Shown: positions 1 through 14,605 of the stretch, in pieces
How positions within the stretch are numbered: position 1 is the first letter of the stretch
Layout: the number at the start of each line of letters is the position of its first letter
Source of the DNA: Perognathus longimembris pacificus
Lineage: Eukaryota; Chordata; Mammalia; Rodentia; Heteromyidae
Assembly: GCF_023159225.1 (NCBI RefSeq)
Contig: NC_063177.1
Coordinates: forward strand, 18,810,673 to 18,874,672
Direction: 5' to 3'
Length of the DNA: 64,000 nucleotides
Translations under genes and position numbers: made by a program
Notes under the pieces: generated by a model
The model's input: the letters and a program-made list of their open reading frames with translations, nothing else
Told to the model about the DNA's origin: nothing
Database searches by the model: none

Positions 1-505
<505 letters not shown>

Positions 506-840
506 CTACAATTCAAGGGAAAAAAACTTAAGAAAAAAGTAATGAGGAAATGAATATAATTAACCCTCTGCTTCCATTAACCCTCTGCCTGCATAGTAAA
601 TATTAATGTCTTATTACTTTTTTTTCCCCCTAATGCAGAGGATCAAATCCAAGGCCTATAATATGAGAAGCACACACTCTACCACTGACCTATGCTGCCA
701 GTTCCATTACATAGATTTAATGAGGAAGAAAAAAGTGTGTAATTAAAAAGCTATCAGACTAACTAGCATCTGGTGTTCAATAAATGCCATTTTTTTCTTT
801 AAAATTCTTTTCTTTTAAACAAACAAAAACAACGAATATG

Positions 841-1096
841 CCAGGCTCCAGTGGCTCACATCTATAATCCTAGCTACTCAGGAGGCTGAGATCTGAGGAT
901 CGCAGCTCAAAGCCAGCCCAGGTAGGAAAGTCCATGAAACTCTTACCTACAATTAAAAAAAAAAAAGTTGGAAGTGGCACTGGCTTTATTGGAAGAGCAA
1001 TAGCCTGGAGCACAAAGAGGCTCAGGGACAGCACCCAGGCTCTGAGTTCAAACCCCAAGATTGGCAAAAAAAGAAAAAAAAAAAGAAAAAAAAAAC
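841..1096 (+). mobile_element. Type B SINE (B1/ID composite)
   Basis: The left half has the 7SL/B1-like core TATAATCCTAGCTACTCAGG. The right half is the ID-like module with GAGTTCAAACC near its end. An A-rich tail runs from about 1067. Moderately diverged. Confidence 0.8.
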
Positions 1097-1304
1097 AACC
1101 AAGTCAACACATACACATATAACATATACATGCAAACTCATCCCCTTTAGACCTACAAATATTTGGTTCATCCTTTATTTTCATGCTTGCATCCATTATT
1201 TAAAAATTTATGGTTTCAATAAACACTAATACATTATAGAAATACAGCTTGTTTTCCTCACTTAACAATATAACGTGTGTGTGTGTTCATATCAGATGAA
1301 TTTA

Positions 1305-1442
1305 TAACTTTTTCTTTTTGAGACAAGGTGTAACTATGTAGCCCAGACTGGCCTAGAATTCACTATGTAGTCCATGCTGGTCTTGAACTCCCAAGTGCTC
1401 TGCTTCCCAAGTCCTTATAGGCATGTACCACTATGCCCCAGC
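1305..1442 (-). mobile_element. B1-like (7SL-derived) monomer
   Basis: A T-rich start is followed by GAGACAAGG and tgtagcccagactggcct, then an inverted B1 core ending in TAGGCATGTACCAC, as in a reversed B1. Confidence 0.65.
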
Positions 1443-1895
1443 ACAAAAAGGTTTAACAAGTGCCATTGAAAGATATTGCTTTGTGATACCTTTTTTTCAA
1501 CCATTTCTACTTTTTACTTTAAGGTTTCAGCATCTATGTACATTGCAACGGATAATTATGCTATTGCTTCTGTAGGTAAGAACTCTAGAAGTAGATTTAA
1601 TTGGTAAAAGTATGTGTACATGTACTCTAAAGTTAACTGTTTAATCATGCTCCAAAAGGATAGGACCAATTTACACTTTTTCTTATCTAATTGGTAAGAC
1701 TTTTAATTTGAATTTCTTTAGTAAGTATGCCTGCAACACAAGCAAAAGGGCAGTTTATTTTAACTGACCCTAAGAAATAAATTTACCTATACTGATGAAA
1801 ATAATTGTTTTCTTGGCTTGAGAGTTTCTACATTTGTCCAATTCATATTTAACATCATTATAAAAATACACTAAATAGCAACATATATCTCATGG

Positions 1896-2094
1896 GGGCT
1901 GAGAATATGGCCTAATGTTAAAGTACTTTCCTCGCATACATAAAGGCCTGGGTTCGATTCCTCAGCACCACATATATACAAAGAACCAGAAGTGGCATTG
2001 TGGCTTGAGTGGTAGAGTGCTAGCCTTGAGCAAAAAGAAGCCAGGGACAGTGCTCAGGCCCTAAGTCCCAAGTGCCTGGACTGGCAAAAAAAAG
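1896..2094 (+). mobile_element. Type A SINE (ID-like dimer)
   Basis: Both tRNA-like halves are present, with B box GGTTCGATTCC and a poly-A tail. It is flanked by the direct repeat ATCTCATGG (TSD). Confidence 0.85.
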
Positions 2095-2589
2095 CATGTA
2101 TCTCATGGCACCCATTTCAGATCAAAGATACAAAAAATGCTTAGTTCTCTTAGCATTAAAATAAATATTTTAATAAAAGAAAATTATATATATACACACA
2201 TGTCTTTCATTAAAGAAATAAAATTAGCAATGATTACTGAATGATTACTATAGGCCAGACATTGGAACTATAAAAGCCTAAAAAATGTGACTATACAATT
2301 TCAATTGTGACTATACAATTTCTAATGAAAAAGAGACTCCCCTCTCCCAAAAAAGGATATGTGCATATTTTATATGTATGTAAGAGGGACAAGTGCAAAG
2401 AATAAAATATATAAAGATGGAAGAAGGATTTTGGTGATCATGGAAGGCACTTCTGGAATAGTAGAGACATATGGAAGATGGCAAGTTCTATAAATATCTG
2501 TGGAGTGACTTCAGCAAAAGAAAACACAGACGTGAAAGACCTAAAATGGGATATAACTGGCATATGGTCAGAAAAAAATTCACTGGTAG

Positions 2590-2786
2590 CAGGAGGGCCG
2601 AGAGCTGAGGATCATGGTTCAAAGCAAGAAAGTCCATGTGTCTCTTATTTCCATTTAATCACCAAAAAGCTAGAAGCAGATATGTGGCTCAAGTAATAGA
2701 GCATTAGCCTTGAGCACTAAACCAGAGTGATAGTGCCCAGGCATGGAGTTCAAGTTCCAGGACTGATACATGTACAAAAAAATACA
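2590..2786 (+). mobile_element. Degraded Type B SINE
   Basis: GAGCTGAGGATCATGGTTCAAAG and GTGGCTCAAGTAATAGAGC are recognisable; the 5' end is lost. It lies just beside coding exon 15. Confidence 0.6.
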
Positions 2787-2827
2787 TTGGTTAAAAAAAA
2801 AAATTTAAATTTCACATCATTCACTCA

Positions 2828-3043
<216 letters not shown>

Positions 3044-3117
3044 TTAAAACACTCAGTTCAGAATACGTAAAACTATGTGAATGATTGTTTGACATAAGCT
3101 AACCTAATGAATGCCCT

Positions 3118-3318
3118 TTGATTTTGAGACAGGAGGATTTTACCATGTATCCCAAACCAGTCACATACTCTTCAGTCTTCCTGCTTCAAACCCCGAGTGC
3201 TGGAATTACAGGTAAATGCCACCAAGCCTGGCATACATTTATATATTAGTGCCAGGGAATAAATACCAGGACCTTATGTATGCTGGGCAAGCACTCTACC
3301 TCTAAGCTACATCCTTAG
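3118..3318 (-). mobile_element. Old B1 monomer and ID fragment
   Basis: TTTTGAGACAGGAGG and GTGCTGGAATTACAGG mark a reversed B1 (3118-3236). A reversed ID unit follows (GGGCAAGCACTCTACC, to 3318). Confidence 0.55.
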
Positions 3319-3357
3319 ACTGATGTATACTAAATTTAAGTAAAAATAATTATTTTG

Positions 3358-3568
3358 GGGCTCGGAATATGGCCTAGTGGTAAAGTGCTCACCTCATATA
3401 CATCAAGCCCTGGGTTCAAGTCCTCAGCACCACATATATAGAAAGAGCTGGAAGTGGCGTTGTGGGCTCAAGTGGTTAAGAGTGCTAGCCTTGAGCAAAA
3501 AGAAGCCAGGGACAGTGCTCAGGCCCTCAGCTCAAGCCTCAGGACTGGCAACAAAAACAAAACCAAAC
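3358..3568 (+). mobile_element. Type A SINE with TSD
   Basis: Complete dimer. The direct repeat AAAATAATTATTTTG flanks it at 3343-3357 and 3569-3583. Confidence 0.85.
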
Positions 3569-3692
3569 AAAATAATTATTTTGCTCAACTGCAGAATAGT
3601 AACGTAGAGAAGGGATGTAATACTTTCCTTGATCCTCATATCTCAGCCTCCTGAGGTATGAGCCACCAGCGCCCAGCTTCTGGTTTACTTTT

Positions 3693-3903
3693 TTTTTTTT
3701 TTTTTTTTTTTGGCCAGTCCTGGGGCTTGGACTCAGGGCCTGAGCACCGTCCCTGGCTTCTTTTTGCTCAAGGCTAGCACCCTACCACTTGAGTCACAGC
3801 GCCACTTCTGGCCATTTTCTATATATGTGGTGCTGGGGAATTGAACCCAGGGCCTCATGTATACGAGACAAGCACTCTTGCCACTAGGCCATATCACCAG
3901 CCC
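3693..3903 (-). mobile_element. Type A SINE with TSD
   Basis: Complete reversed dimer beginning with a long T tract. TSD CTGGTTTACTTTT at 3680-3692 and 3904-3916. Confidence 0.85.
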
Positions 3904-4059
3904 CTGGTTTACTTTTAAAGAGAAAAAAATACATGATGTTTTCGAAAGCTCAAATATTTTTTATTTCTAGTCAATTAATACGTCCTTTAGAAAGCTTTTA
4001 TAAAGTAAAATTTGTTTTTTTACAGGAAATGAGCATTTTAAATTTCTTTTATAATTCTT

Positions 4060-4170
4060 TTTCCTTGAGATAATGTCTCATCATGTAGCTCAGATTAACC
4101 TCAAACTCCCTCTCTTCTTGCTTTCTTTCCAAGTGCTGGGATTACAGTTGTGCAACCATGAATCATGCTC
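4060..4170 (-). mobile_element. B1-like monomer
   Basis: Reversed B1 pattern GAGATAATGTCTCATCATG through CAAGTGCTGGGATTACAG. Confidence 0.6.
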
Positions 4171-4190
4171 AGTTCAAAGAAATGTGTTTT

Positions 4191-4384
4191 TTTTTTTCTT
4201 TTTAGCAAGTCCTGGGACTTGAACTCAGGGCATTGTCCCTGGGCTTCTTTTGCTCAAGGCTAGCACTCTACCATTTGAGCCACAGTGCCACTTCTGGCCT
4301 TTCCTGTTTATGTGGTACTAAGGAACTGAATCCAGGGCTTCATGCATACTAGTCAAGCACTCTACCACTGAGCCACCCCAGCCC
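4191..4384 (-). mobile_element. Type A SINE with TSD
   Basis: Reversed dimer with several internal changes. Flanked by imperfect AGAAATGTRTTTTT repeats. It ends about 200 bp from coding exon 14. Confidence 0.8.
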
Positions 4385-4470
4385 AGAAATGTATTTTTAA
4401 ATCCTACAGAATTAGAAAATTCAGTTAAGATAAATGTATTATAACCAATATCTTCATGTAATAACATTTA

Positions 4471-4713
<243 letters not shown>

Positions 4714-5202
4714 CTACACGGAAAATTTTAAGTAAATCTTATTAATTAAGGAAGCAGTGTCAAAGCAAGAGTTTAACCTGTATCAGTAAAAAATAAAATA
4801 AAATAAATTTTGTTTTATGAGAAAAAATTAATAGAAGTATTACCAAAACAAAATACCTAGTAAAGTCACAAATGTTTCTCGGTATCATTCGAACCTCACA
4901 GAATCAGTAAGATGGAAATCACCTTTAAAATGACAATCTCTTACTATGTCAAACACCTCTCCCCCCACAAAAAACCAAAAACATACTTATTTTCAAGTGT
5001 AATGAAACCAAGACCTAGATTAACTTATATACTAAATAATGAAATACCTTCACCTTTAAACTTTAACAACCTTTAATTTATTAATATGAAAATGCTAACT
5101 AGGTTTGTATCCATTATATTATAGACTATTTAAGGTAAAAAAGAAAATGTCATGAATTTAGCACTCACAATGTTTTGCCATACTCTAATATTTCCTGAAA
5201 TG

Positions 5203-5223
<21 letters not shown>

Positions 5224-5236
<13 letters not shown>

Positions 5237-5432
5237 GTTTGGCCAGTCCTGGGCCTTGGACTCAGGGCCTGAGCACTGTCCCTGGCTTCTTCCAGCTCAA
5301 GGCTAGCACCTTGCCACCTGAGCCACAGCGCCCCTTCTGGCCGTTTTCCATATATGTGGTGCTGGGGAATCGAACTGAGAGCTTCATGTGTAGGAGGCAA
5401 GCACTCTTGCCACTAGGCCATACTCCCAGCCC
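5224..5432 (-). mobile_element. Type A SINE, second subfamily
   Basis: Reversed dimer carrying the marks of the ACACATGAAGCTCTCGG subfamily (here as reversed GAGAGCTTCATGTGTAGG) and GCGCCCCTTCTGG. TSD CTGAAATGTATATATATAT. Confidence 0.82.
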
Positions 5433-5464
5433 TGAAATGTATATATATATTTAAAACAAACTAC

Positions 5465-5850
5465 CTTGCACATACTAGGCAAGTGCTCTATTACTGAACT
5501 ACATCTCCAGCCCTTTTTTTATTTTATTTTATTTTATTTATTTATTTTTTCTTTTTTGGCCAGTCCTGGGGCTTGGACTCAGGGCCTGAGCACTGTCCCT
5601 GGCTTCTTTTTTGCTCAAGGCTAGCACTCTGCCACTTGAGCCACAGCGCCACTTCTGGCCGTTTTCTGTATATGTGGTGCTGGGGAATTGAACCCAGGGC
5701 CTCATGTACACGAGGCAAGCACTCTTGCCACTAGGCCATATCCCCAGCCTCCAGCCCTTTATTTAAACTAGGTTCTCACTATGTAACCCCATCTGGCCTT
5801 GAATTTGTGATTTTCCTGCCTCTGCCTCCCAAGAGTTAAATATTTAGTTA
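5465..5850 (-). mobile_element. Old ID/B1 block interrupted by a Type A SINE (about 5550-5749)
   Basis: An old reversed ID unit is split by a reversed Type A dimer whose insertion duplicated CCAGCCCTTT (about 5511 and 5751). A reversed B1 fragment follows. Confidence 0.7.
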
Positions 5851-7450
<1,600 letters not shown>

Positions 7451-7539
7451 CTACTATTAACTAACTAGGTAATTAACATAAGAGATCCTAATAATAGCAG
7501 TTCAGTTAATTTCCACTAGATCTTTTAAGTAAATAGGGA

Positions 7540-7990
7540 AGCTGGCTCTTGATTACTTGAGCTACACTTTTAGTCTAGTTTTTTTTGTCGGTTATTTGGA
7601 GATGGAGTCTTGTGAACCTTTCTGCTCAGGCTGGCTTCAAACTGAGATCCTCAAATCTCAGCCTCCTGAGAGGCAGGATTGCAAGTGTAAGACTCTGGTA
7701 CTTGGCCAAAAACATAATTCAGAGTCTCATGCTCACAAGACAAATATTCTACCAGTTGAACCATGCCTCCAGTTATTTTTGAGGGAGGTTATTTTTGCCT
7801 TGACTATTTTTGAGGTAGGATCTCCATTTATGCCCAACCAGGCCACTGTACCCAGTTGTTTGTTTCCCCCATGGCTGGGATAACAGGCTCAAAGCATCTT
7901 ACTTTATTTTGTTTATTGTAATAAGAATCAAACCCAGGGTGTTGTATATACTAGGCAAGCATTCTACCTCTGAGCTATTGTTTCAGTCCT
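7540..7990 (-). mobile_element. Degraded reversed SINEs
   Basis: CAGGCTGGCTTCAAACTGAG, CAGCCTCCTGAG and a reversed ID unit (CTAGGCAAGCATTCTACC, 7920-7990) are visible. Confidence 0.55.
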
Positions 7991-7992
7991 AT

Positions 7993-8172
7993 CACTGTGG
8001 TTTGATTTGCATTTCTCTCATGATTGAAGATGTTATGAGTACCTTTTCATGTCTTATTGTACAATTATTTGGGAGGCAAATAATGCTCAGTGATACTGAA
8101 CATTTTTTCATGTTCTCATCAGCCATTAATATAACTTCTTTGGAGAATTATTCAAGCCTTTACCCTACACTT
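7993..8172 (-). mobile_element. Old L1 fragment, 3' region
   Basis: The text TTGATTTGCATTTCTCTCATG ... TTCTTTGGAGAATTATTCAAG matches, from memory, the well-known reversed L1 segment of old mammalian L1 subfamilies. A non-functional relic. Confidence 0.65.
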
Positions 8173-8189
8173 CAATACTCCTTTCTTTT

Positions 8190-8325
8190 TCTTTTCTTTT
8201 GTTTTTTTTTTAGGCAAGGTACAGCTTGGAACTTGCTATGTACCACAGAATGGCCTCAAACTTGTAATCTTCCTGTCTCTACTTCCTAAGTGTGCTCAGA
8301 TCACAGGTGTGCAACATCATACTCA
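8190..8325 (-). mobile_element. B1-like monomer
   Basis: Reversed B1 pattern after a T run, ending GATCACAGGTGTGCAACATC. It separates two L1 fragments. Confidence 0.55.
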
Positions 8326-8760
8326 GTTCCAATTACTAATGGGTATATATACTTTAAAAACAACAAAAATTTGATAGTTTCTTGTAAAATTAAACATATC
8401 ACTATAAAACCTGACTGCTTAGGTATTTACCCAAAAGAAATTAAAACATCACATTCACATAATGACTTTTTTATGAATGTTTCTAATGAACTTATGTGTA
8501 ATAGCTTCAAATGGGAGAGCAAATATTTAACAGAAGAATGGATAAACAAACTGTGTTAGTCATACAACAGAAAATTACAGCAAAAGAAAAATGAACTTTG
8601 CTGAATACAGCATGTATAAATGCCAAAATGATTAACAAAGAGCAAAAGAGGATACATACAAAAGGGTATATTCTGTGTGACTACATTGAAATTCCTAAAC
8701 ATTCAAATCTAATAATGGGGAAAGCAGAAAATGATGGTCATAGAAATGATATTTTCTCTA
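8326..8760 (+). mobile_element. Old L1 fragment, 3' region
   Basis: GGTATTTACCCAAAAGAAAT and GAATGGATAAACAAACTGTG are hallmark phrases of the 3' part of old mammalian L1 elements. No intact frame remains. Confidence 0.7.
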
Positions 8761-9127
8761 TGCCTATACTATTCTATGTTCCATTCCAAATAAACTAGGT
8801 GGAGTAATTGCTCTAGTTCTTTCTGTCCTAGTTCTAAAACTGACAAAAAAAACATAAAAAGAAAACTGTGAGATTACAAATTTGATATTTCTTATTTTAG
8901 CTAATGGGTGAAATAGGTATATATAAATAGAAAAACTTCAAATTGAAGATGTAAGGTATATTCACTTCACTGTATGAAAAAAATCCAAGCAAGTAGAAGG
9001 TAGACTGAGCTACATGAGCTACATATAAAGTATTAATAACAAATACAGTCATGCTTCTTTGTACAAAAATGCACCCTCTCAATATTCAACTTGGAAATAT
9101 ACAGAATTACTGGTTTAAGAATACAAA

Positions 9128-9462
9128 TCTTTTAGCTAGTCAGGAGGCTGAGAACTGTGGTTTGAGCCTAGCCTGGGCAGAAAAGTCTGTGAGACTCTTA
9201 AGCTTTAATTAATCATCAAAAAGGCAGACATAAGCTATGTGCCTGTGGCTTACATCTGTAATCCTAGCTATTCAGGAGGCTGAGATCTGAGGAACTCGGT
9301 TTGAAGCAGGGGCCTGAAAGTCCTGAAACTCTTATCTCCAATAAGCTAATCAGAAAAAGCCAGAAGTGGTGCTGTGGCTCAAGTGGTAGAGTGCTAGCCT
9401 TGAGCACAAAGAGGCTCAGGGAGAGCACCCAGGCCCCAAAATTCAAGCCTTAGTATTGTACC
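9128..9462 (+). mobile_element. Two adjoining Type B SINEs
   Basis: A 5'-truncated left copy (9128-9237) and a full right copy (9238-9462) with CTGTAATCCTAGCTATTCAGG and GTGGCTCAAGTGGTAGAG. Confidence 0.72.
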
Positions 9463-9739
9463 TAAAACCTAGTAACTTTTAAAGGCTCAAACGATGTTTT
9501 ATAAATTATGCCCTTAATGCCAATGAAAAAGAAATTATCTGGATAAATGTTTGGTATCTTGTATTTCTCTTAAGTATTTAATATACTCTAAAATATGATT
9601 TATAAACATGTCTTGTAGATGTTTTTATTTTAACATCTCTCAAAGTATTTTGCATATCTTTCTCCTAAGAGATACTTAGATATTGAATAAATGCTTTGGT
9701 AAATAAACTCAAATACAAAATATAAGATATAGTTATATT

Positions 9740-9953
9740 GGGCTGGGGATATGGCCTAGTGGCAAGAGTGCTTGCCTCATATACATGAGGCCCTGGGTTC
9801 GATTCCCCAGCACCACATATACAGAAAATGGCCAGAAGTGGCGCTGTGGCTCAAGCGGCAGAGTGCTAGCCTTGAGCAAAAAGAAGCCAGGGACAGTGCT
9901 CAGGCCCTGAGTCCAAGCCCCAGGACTGGCAAAAAAAAAAAAAAAAAAAAAAA
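9740..9953 (+). mobile_element. Type A SINE with TSD
   Basis: Complete dimer with a poly-A tail, flanked by AAGATATAGTTATATT on both sides. The perfect long TSD implies a fairly recent insertion. Confidence 0.87.
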
Positions 9954-10119
9954 AAGATATAGTTATATTTAAGACTATACTTTCAAGTTCCAAAACAAAA
10001 AATATAGGTGCTGGTAGATGTTTTAAGTGGCAGTGTCTGCCTACAGACAAGGTCCTGAGTTCAAAACTTAGTACCAATTCACTCCAAAAATGTAATAATG
10101 AAAAATGAGTTTATTTTTA

Positions 10120-10272
<153 letters not shown>

Positions 10273-10610
10273 CTAAGCAAGGAAAAAGACAATATCATGT
10301 AAGATGAAGAGTTTCTTTATGCCCTCAAGGGAATTAAAAAGACAATTTGACAAAGATAATTTCATCAATAAATCTCAAAGACATATAATTTAAAAAAATA
10401 AAAACCAGAAATGGCTAGAAGTTACTTCTAGTGTATAAAATATTATACAAATAAATACACGTAGCTTATTTATATCCTACACATAATATGAAACTGAAAA
10501 GCTTTACAAGAGCATATTAAAAACAAAGATAATGAAACATGCAGTGAATATTCCAAATAGTAATGAAGATTACTCAAAGGTTCTTGGTGAAGCAATATAG
10601 CTTAAAAACT

Positions 10611-10611
<1 letters not shown>

Positions 10612-10661
<50 letters not shown>
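10612..10661. repeat. (CA)n microsatellite
   Basis: An uninterrupted run of about 24 CA units. Confidence 0.95.
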
Positions 10662-10663
<2 letters not shown>

Positions 10664-10825
10664 AGTACCTGGCTTCTCTAAATTTTTTAATCAACTAATT
10701 AGCTAATTATTGGGGGGGGGGAGTTGGGGGAGCAGTGTCTCACCACATAGCCCATACTGATTTCAGACCCATAACATTGAGATTACAGGAATGTGCTACC
10801 AATCCTATCTTAAAACTATCTTTTT

Positions 10826-11284
10826 TGGCAGGCACTGGTGACTCATGCTTATAATACTAGCTATTCAGGAGGCTGAGATCTGAGAATTGAGGTTTCAAGC
10901 CAACATGGGCAGGAAAGTCCATAAGACTCTTAATTCCAAAAAACTACTCAGAAAAAGTCTGAAGTGGCACTGTAGCTCAAACTGGTAGAACATTAGCCGT
11001 GAGCAAAATGAGCCCAGATCCAGATTTCAAGCCCTAGGACAGGCAAAAAAATAAAATAAAGGGCTGGGAATATGGCCTAGTGGCAAGAGAGCCTGCCTTG
11101 TATACATGAAGCCCTGGGTTCAATTCCCCAGTACCACATATATGGAAAACGGCCAGAAGTGGCTCAAGCGGCAGAGTGCTAGCCTTGAGCAAGAAGAAGC
11201 CAGGGACAGTGCTCAGGCCCTGAGTCCAAGGCCCAGGACTGGCAAAAAAAATAAAATAAAATAAAAAATCCCCCCAAACAAACA
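10826..11284 (+). mobile_element. Type B SINE with a Type A SINE in its tail
   Basis: A Type B copy (10826-11050) ends in an A-rich tail that contains a complete Type A dimer (11061-11264). The compound is flanked by AAAACTATCTTTTT at about 10812 and 11287, the TSD of the older element. Confidence 0.78.
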
Positions 11285-11299
11285 AAAAACTATCTTTTT

Positions 11300-11525
11300 A
11301 TTTGGGGTGGGGTGGGGTACTAGTCTAGTCTTGGGGCTTAGGCGATGTCCCTGAGCTGTTCTGCTCAAAGTCAGTGCTCTATGACTTAAGCCATAGCTCC
11401 ACTTCCAGATTTCTGGTGGTTAACTGGATATAAGAGTCTCACAGACTTTACTGCCCATGGTTGTCTTTGAATAGTGATTTTCAGATCTCAGTTTCCTAAG
11501 TCATTACACCACCAGCATTTAGCTT
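11300..11525 (-). mobile_element. Type B SINE
   Basis: Reversed composite: GTCTTGGGGCTTAGG at the left, then CTGGTGGTTAACTGGATATAAG and CAGATCTCAGTTTCCTAAG. Confidence 0.7.
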
Positions 11526-11814
11526 TGTAAAATTACCTATACTCCTATTATCTCTCAGTTAAGCAATAAAAACATTGTATTAGAAAAACTAATGCCTCTC
11601 CTTGTATACCTTCATTAACTGAAGAACAAGTCAGTGAAGTAGCAACCAACTAATTAAAAGAAAACTTTTCCTAAAGAAAAAAATTATTTAAATAAAATAA
11701 AAAATAATTTTGGGGGGGACTGGAGGAGTAACATTGCAGTATAACCTCTGCCTAGCAAGCATGAGGTCCTGAGTTTAAACTCTAGTATTGCCAATGAATA
11801 TAAAAATTAAATGT

Positions 11815-12048
11815 CGCCCAGCGCCACTGGCTTATGTCTATAATCCCAGCTATTCAGGAAGCTGAGATGGGAGGATCCAGGCTTGAAGTCAATCAGGGTA
11901 GGAAGACTCAAGAGACTTTTATCTCCAATGAATTAAAAAAAAAAAAATCAGAAGTGGAGCTGTGGCCCATGTAGTAGAATGCTAGCCTTGAGCACAAAAG
12001 CTCAGGAACAGTTTCCTGAGTTCAAGCTCCAAGACCAGAGTGAGGAGG
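11815..12048 (+). mobile_element. Type B SINE, forward arm of an inverted pair
   Basis: CTATAATCCCAGCTATTCAGG and the ID-like right half are readable. It abuts a reversed Type B copy at 12051. Confidence 0.75.
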
Positions 12049-12050
12049 GG

Positions 12051-12305
12051 GTGGGGTGTTTTGTTTGTGTCTGTCTATATACAGTAGGGCTTGAACTCTG
12101 GGCCTGGGCATTGTCCCTGAGCTCTTCAACTCAAGACTAGAACTCTACCACTTGAACCACAGTGCCGCTTCCGATTTTCTGGTGGTTAACTAGAGACAAG
12201 AGTCATACAGACTTTCCAGCTTGGGCTGGCTTTGAACTGTGATCCTCAGATCTCAGCCTCCTGAGCAGCTAGGATTACAGGCACTAGCCACAGGCACCTG
12301 GCTTA
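12051..12305 (-). mobile_element. Type B SINE, reverse arm of an inverted pair
   Basis: Reversed composite ending CAGCCTCCTGAGCAGCTAGG and GGCACCTGGCTT. It faces the copy at 11815-12048 with almost no spacer. Confidence 0.77.
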
Positions 12306-12375
12306 AATGTTGTTTTGACATGACACTACTGCTTACCTATCATTCCTAAGATGTGTACTAAAATATGCACAATAG

Positions 12376-12580
12376 GGCTGGGGATATGGCCTAGTGGCAA
12401 GAGTGCTTGCCTCCTATACATGAGGCCCTGGGTTCGATTCCCCAGCACCACATATACAGAAAACGGCCAGAAGTGGCGCTGTGGCTCAAGTGGCAGAGTG
12501 CTAGCCTTGAGCAAAAAGGAAGCCAGGGACAGTGCTCAGGCCCTGAGTCCAAGGCCCAGGACTGGCCAAAAAAAAAAGTA
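12376..12580 (+). mobile_element. Type A SINE with TSD
   Basis: Complete dimer with the direct repeat AAAATATGCACAATA on both sides. Confidence 0.87.
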
Positions 12581-12639
12581 AAATATGCACAATAAATGTG
12601 CTGCTCGTTTAGTGATTTTAATTGGCACTCACTACATTT

Positions 12640-13190
12640 TCATTGCTGGTTATTCATCATCATTATTTCCAAACATTTTTGACCACATCAAAGAGAAATT
12701 CTGTATTCATTAGCAATAACTACCATTTGTCCTTTTATTCAGACCATAATAAAATCTAAATTATTTTCCACCTCTATGAAATTATGTATTCTACATATTT
12801 AATTTAAATTTAACTATACAATATTTGTCCTTTTGTATGTGAGTTATGTCATGTCATTTAGCTTTTGTTTTGGAGATCGAGTCTCACTATGTAATCCAGG
12901 CCAGCCTCAACAGCACAATCCTCATACCTTAGCATCCCATGTACTAGGAGTGCAGGCCTTTGCCACCTCGTGGCATATTTTTTATGCTTATCCATATCAT
13001 AGTTTCATTCCTATTTATCAGAACTTCATTCCTTTTTACAGTTGAGTAACATTATATTGGATGTATATACTATAATTCATTATCCCATCAGTCAATGAAA
13101 ATTCAGGTTGTTTCATCTTAGAGCCATTGTACCTAATGTTGTATATAGTACTATAAGCTATGAAGTTACAAAGAAGGAATTTCTATTAAG
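12640..13190 (-). mobile_element. Old L1 fragment interrupted by a B1 monomer
   Basis: The right part has TTCCTTTTTACAGTTGAGTAAC and CCATCAGTCAATGAAAATTCAG, reversed 3' L1 text. A reversed B1 (about 12860-12970) interrupts it. Confidence 0.65.
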
Positions 13191-13221
13191 TGGGAAGAGT
13201 AGTTACCCAAATTTTCTTTCT

Positions 13222-13436
13222 TTCAGTGCTGAGGACAGAATCAAGATGGGCTTGGCTTTTCCCTCAAGGCTGACCCCTTACTACCTGAGTCACACATCCA
13301 ATTCCTACTTTTTGTTGATTAACTGGAGGTAAAAGTCTCAATTTACTGTCTGCCTTGCTTTGAATCTGATCCTCAGAATTCAGCTTCCTGAGTAGCTAGG
13401 ATTATAGGCATGAGCCACTGGTACCTAGCTCAAGTA
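13222..13436 (-). mobile_element. Type B SINE
   Basis: Reversed composite with TTGATTAACTGGAGG and CTTCCTGAGTAGCTAGG. Confidence 0.7.
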
Positions 13437-13547
13437 GGTACCTTCAAAATATTGTCCAAAAAGAAATGTACTTTTTACCTTTATAATAAAAATTTAAATT
13501 TCTTCAAAAGAATAAAATATCACGTACTACTAGTATATTTTTAGTTT

Positions 13548-13682
13548 TAGTTCTTTGCCAGTCCTGGGGCTTGAATTCAGAGCCTGGGGGGTTGTCCCAG
13601 AGCCTTTCTGTGCTCAACACTAGCACTTCTACCACTTGAGCAACAGTACCACTTTTGGCTTTTTCTGCTTATGTGATACTTC
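13548..13682 (-). mobile_element. 5'-truncated Type A SINE
   Basis: Only the right half and linker of a reversed dimer (GCCAGTCCTGGGGCTTGAAT ...) are present. It stops 85 bp from coding exon 11. Confidence 0.65.
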
Positions 13683-13756
13683 TCAAAATTCAAGGGAAAT
13701 CGCTTTTAGTGAGATGAAAAAAATTATAAAAATTGATTTTTTTAAACTGAAATTCA

Positions 13757-13969
<213 letters not shown>

Positions 13970-14093
13970 CTAAGAAAAAAGAACAGATTAAAATATCTTT
14001 ATTCTGAATTCTTGATTAAAGCATCTAGCACACATACTACTTGGTACAGTTATTAGAAACAAAAGTTATCAGTCTATTGAAAGAAATTCCCTG

Positions 14094-14278
14094 AGGTTGG
14101 GAATGTGGCCTAATAGTAGGGTTCAATTCTTCAGCACCATACATATAGACAAAGCTAGAAGTGATACTGTGGCTCAAGTGGTAGAGTGCTAGCCTTGAGC
14201 AAAAAGAAGCCAGGGACAGTGCTCAGGCCCTGAGTTCAAGCCCCAGGACTGGCAAAAAAAAAAAGAAAAAGAAAATCC
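14094..14278 (+). mobile_element. Type A SINE with internal deletion
   Basis: The left half lacks part of the region between A and B boxes; the right half is complete with a poly-A tail. Confidence 0.75.
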
Positions 14279-14605
14279 CGATATTCTCCAAAAGCTTACA
14301 GAAAAATAAACAAAGATGCCAACAAATTAATATTTTAAAAAATACAATCATTTTGAAAGTCAGTTAATCAGTTTCCTCTCTCTGTGTGTGTTACCAGGGA
14401 TTAAGAGCCCAGTACTTTGTGCATGCTGCACCACTGAGCTATGTCCTCAACCTAGTTTGGAGTAATTTCCAAACTATTTTCTCTATGGTTTTGGGCACAT
14501 TTAAAAATTATTTCTACAATGAATCTCATGGGAATAGAAATTTTGCTCATTTCTCAATGATTCTTATAGTTAATAAAAATCTTTCTTTTTAAAAAAAAAT
14601 CTTAA

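Noticed and set aside
8290..8559. 89-codon plus-strand frame
   Set aside because: It lies within an old L1 3' fragment, outside any intact L1 frame.
9740..9815. tRNA-like sequence with good A and B boxes
   Set aside because: It is the left half of a Type A SINE, with A tail and TSD; it does not form an independent tRNA gene.
10612..10661. Regular repeat considered as a CRISPR-like array
   Set aside because: A simple CA microsatellite without spacers, in a mammalian genome.
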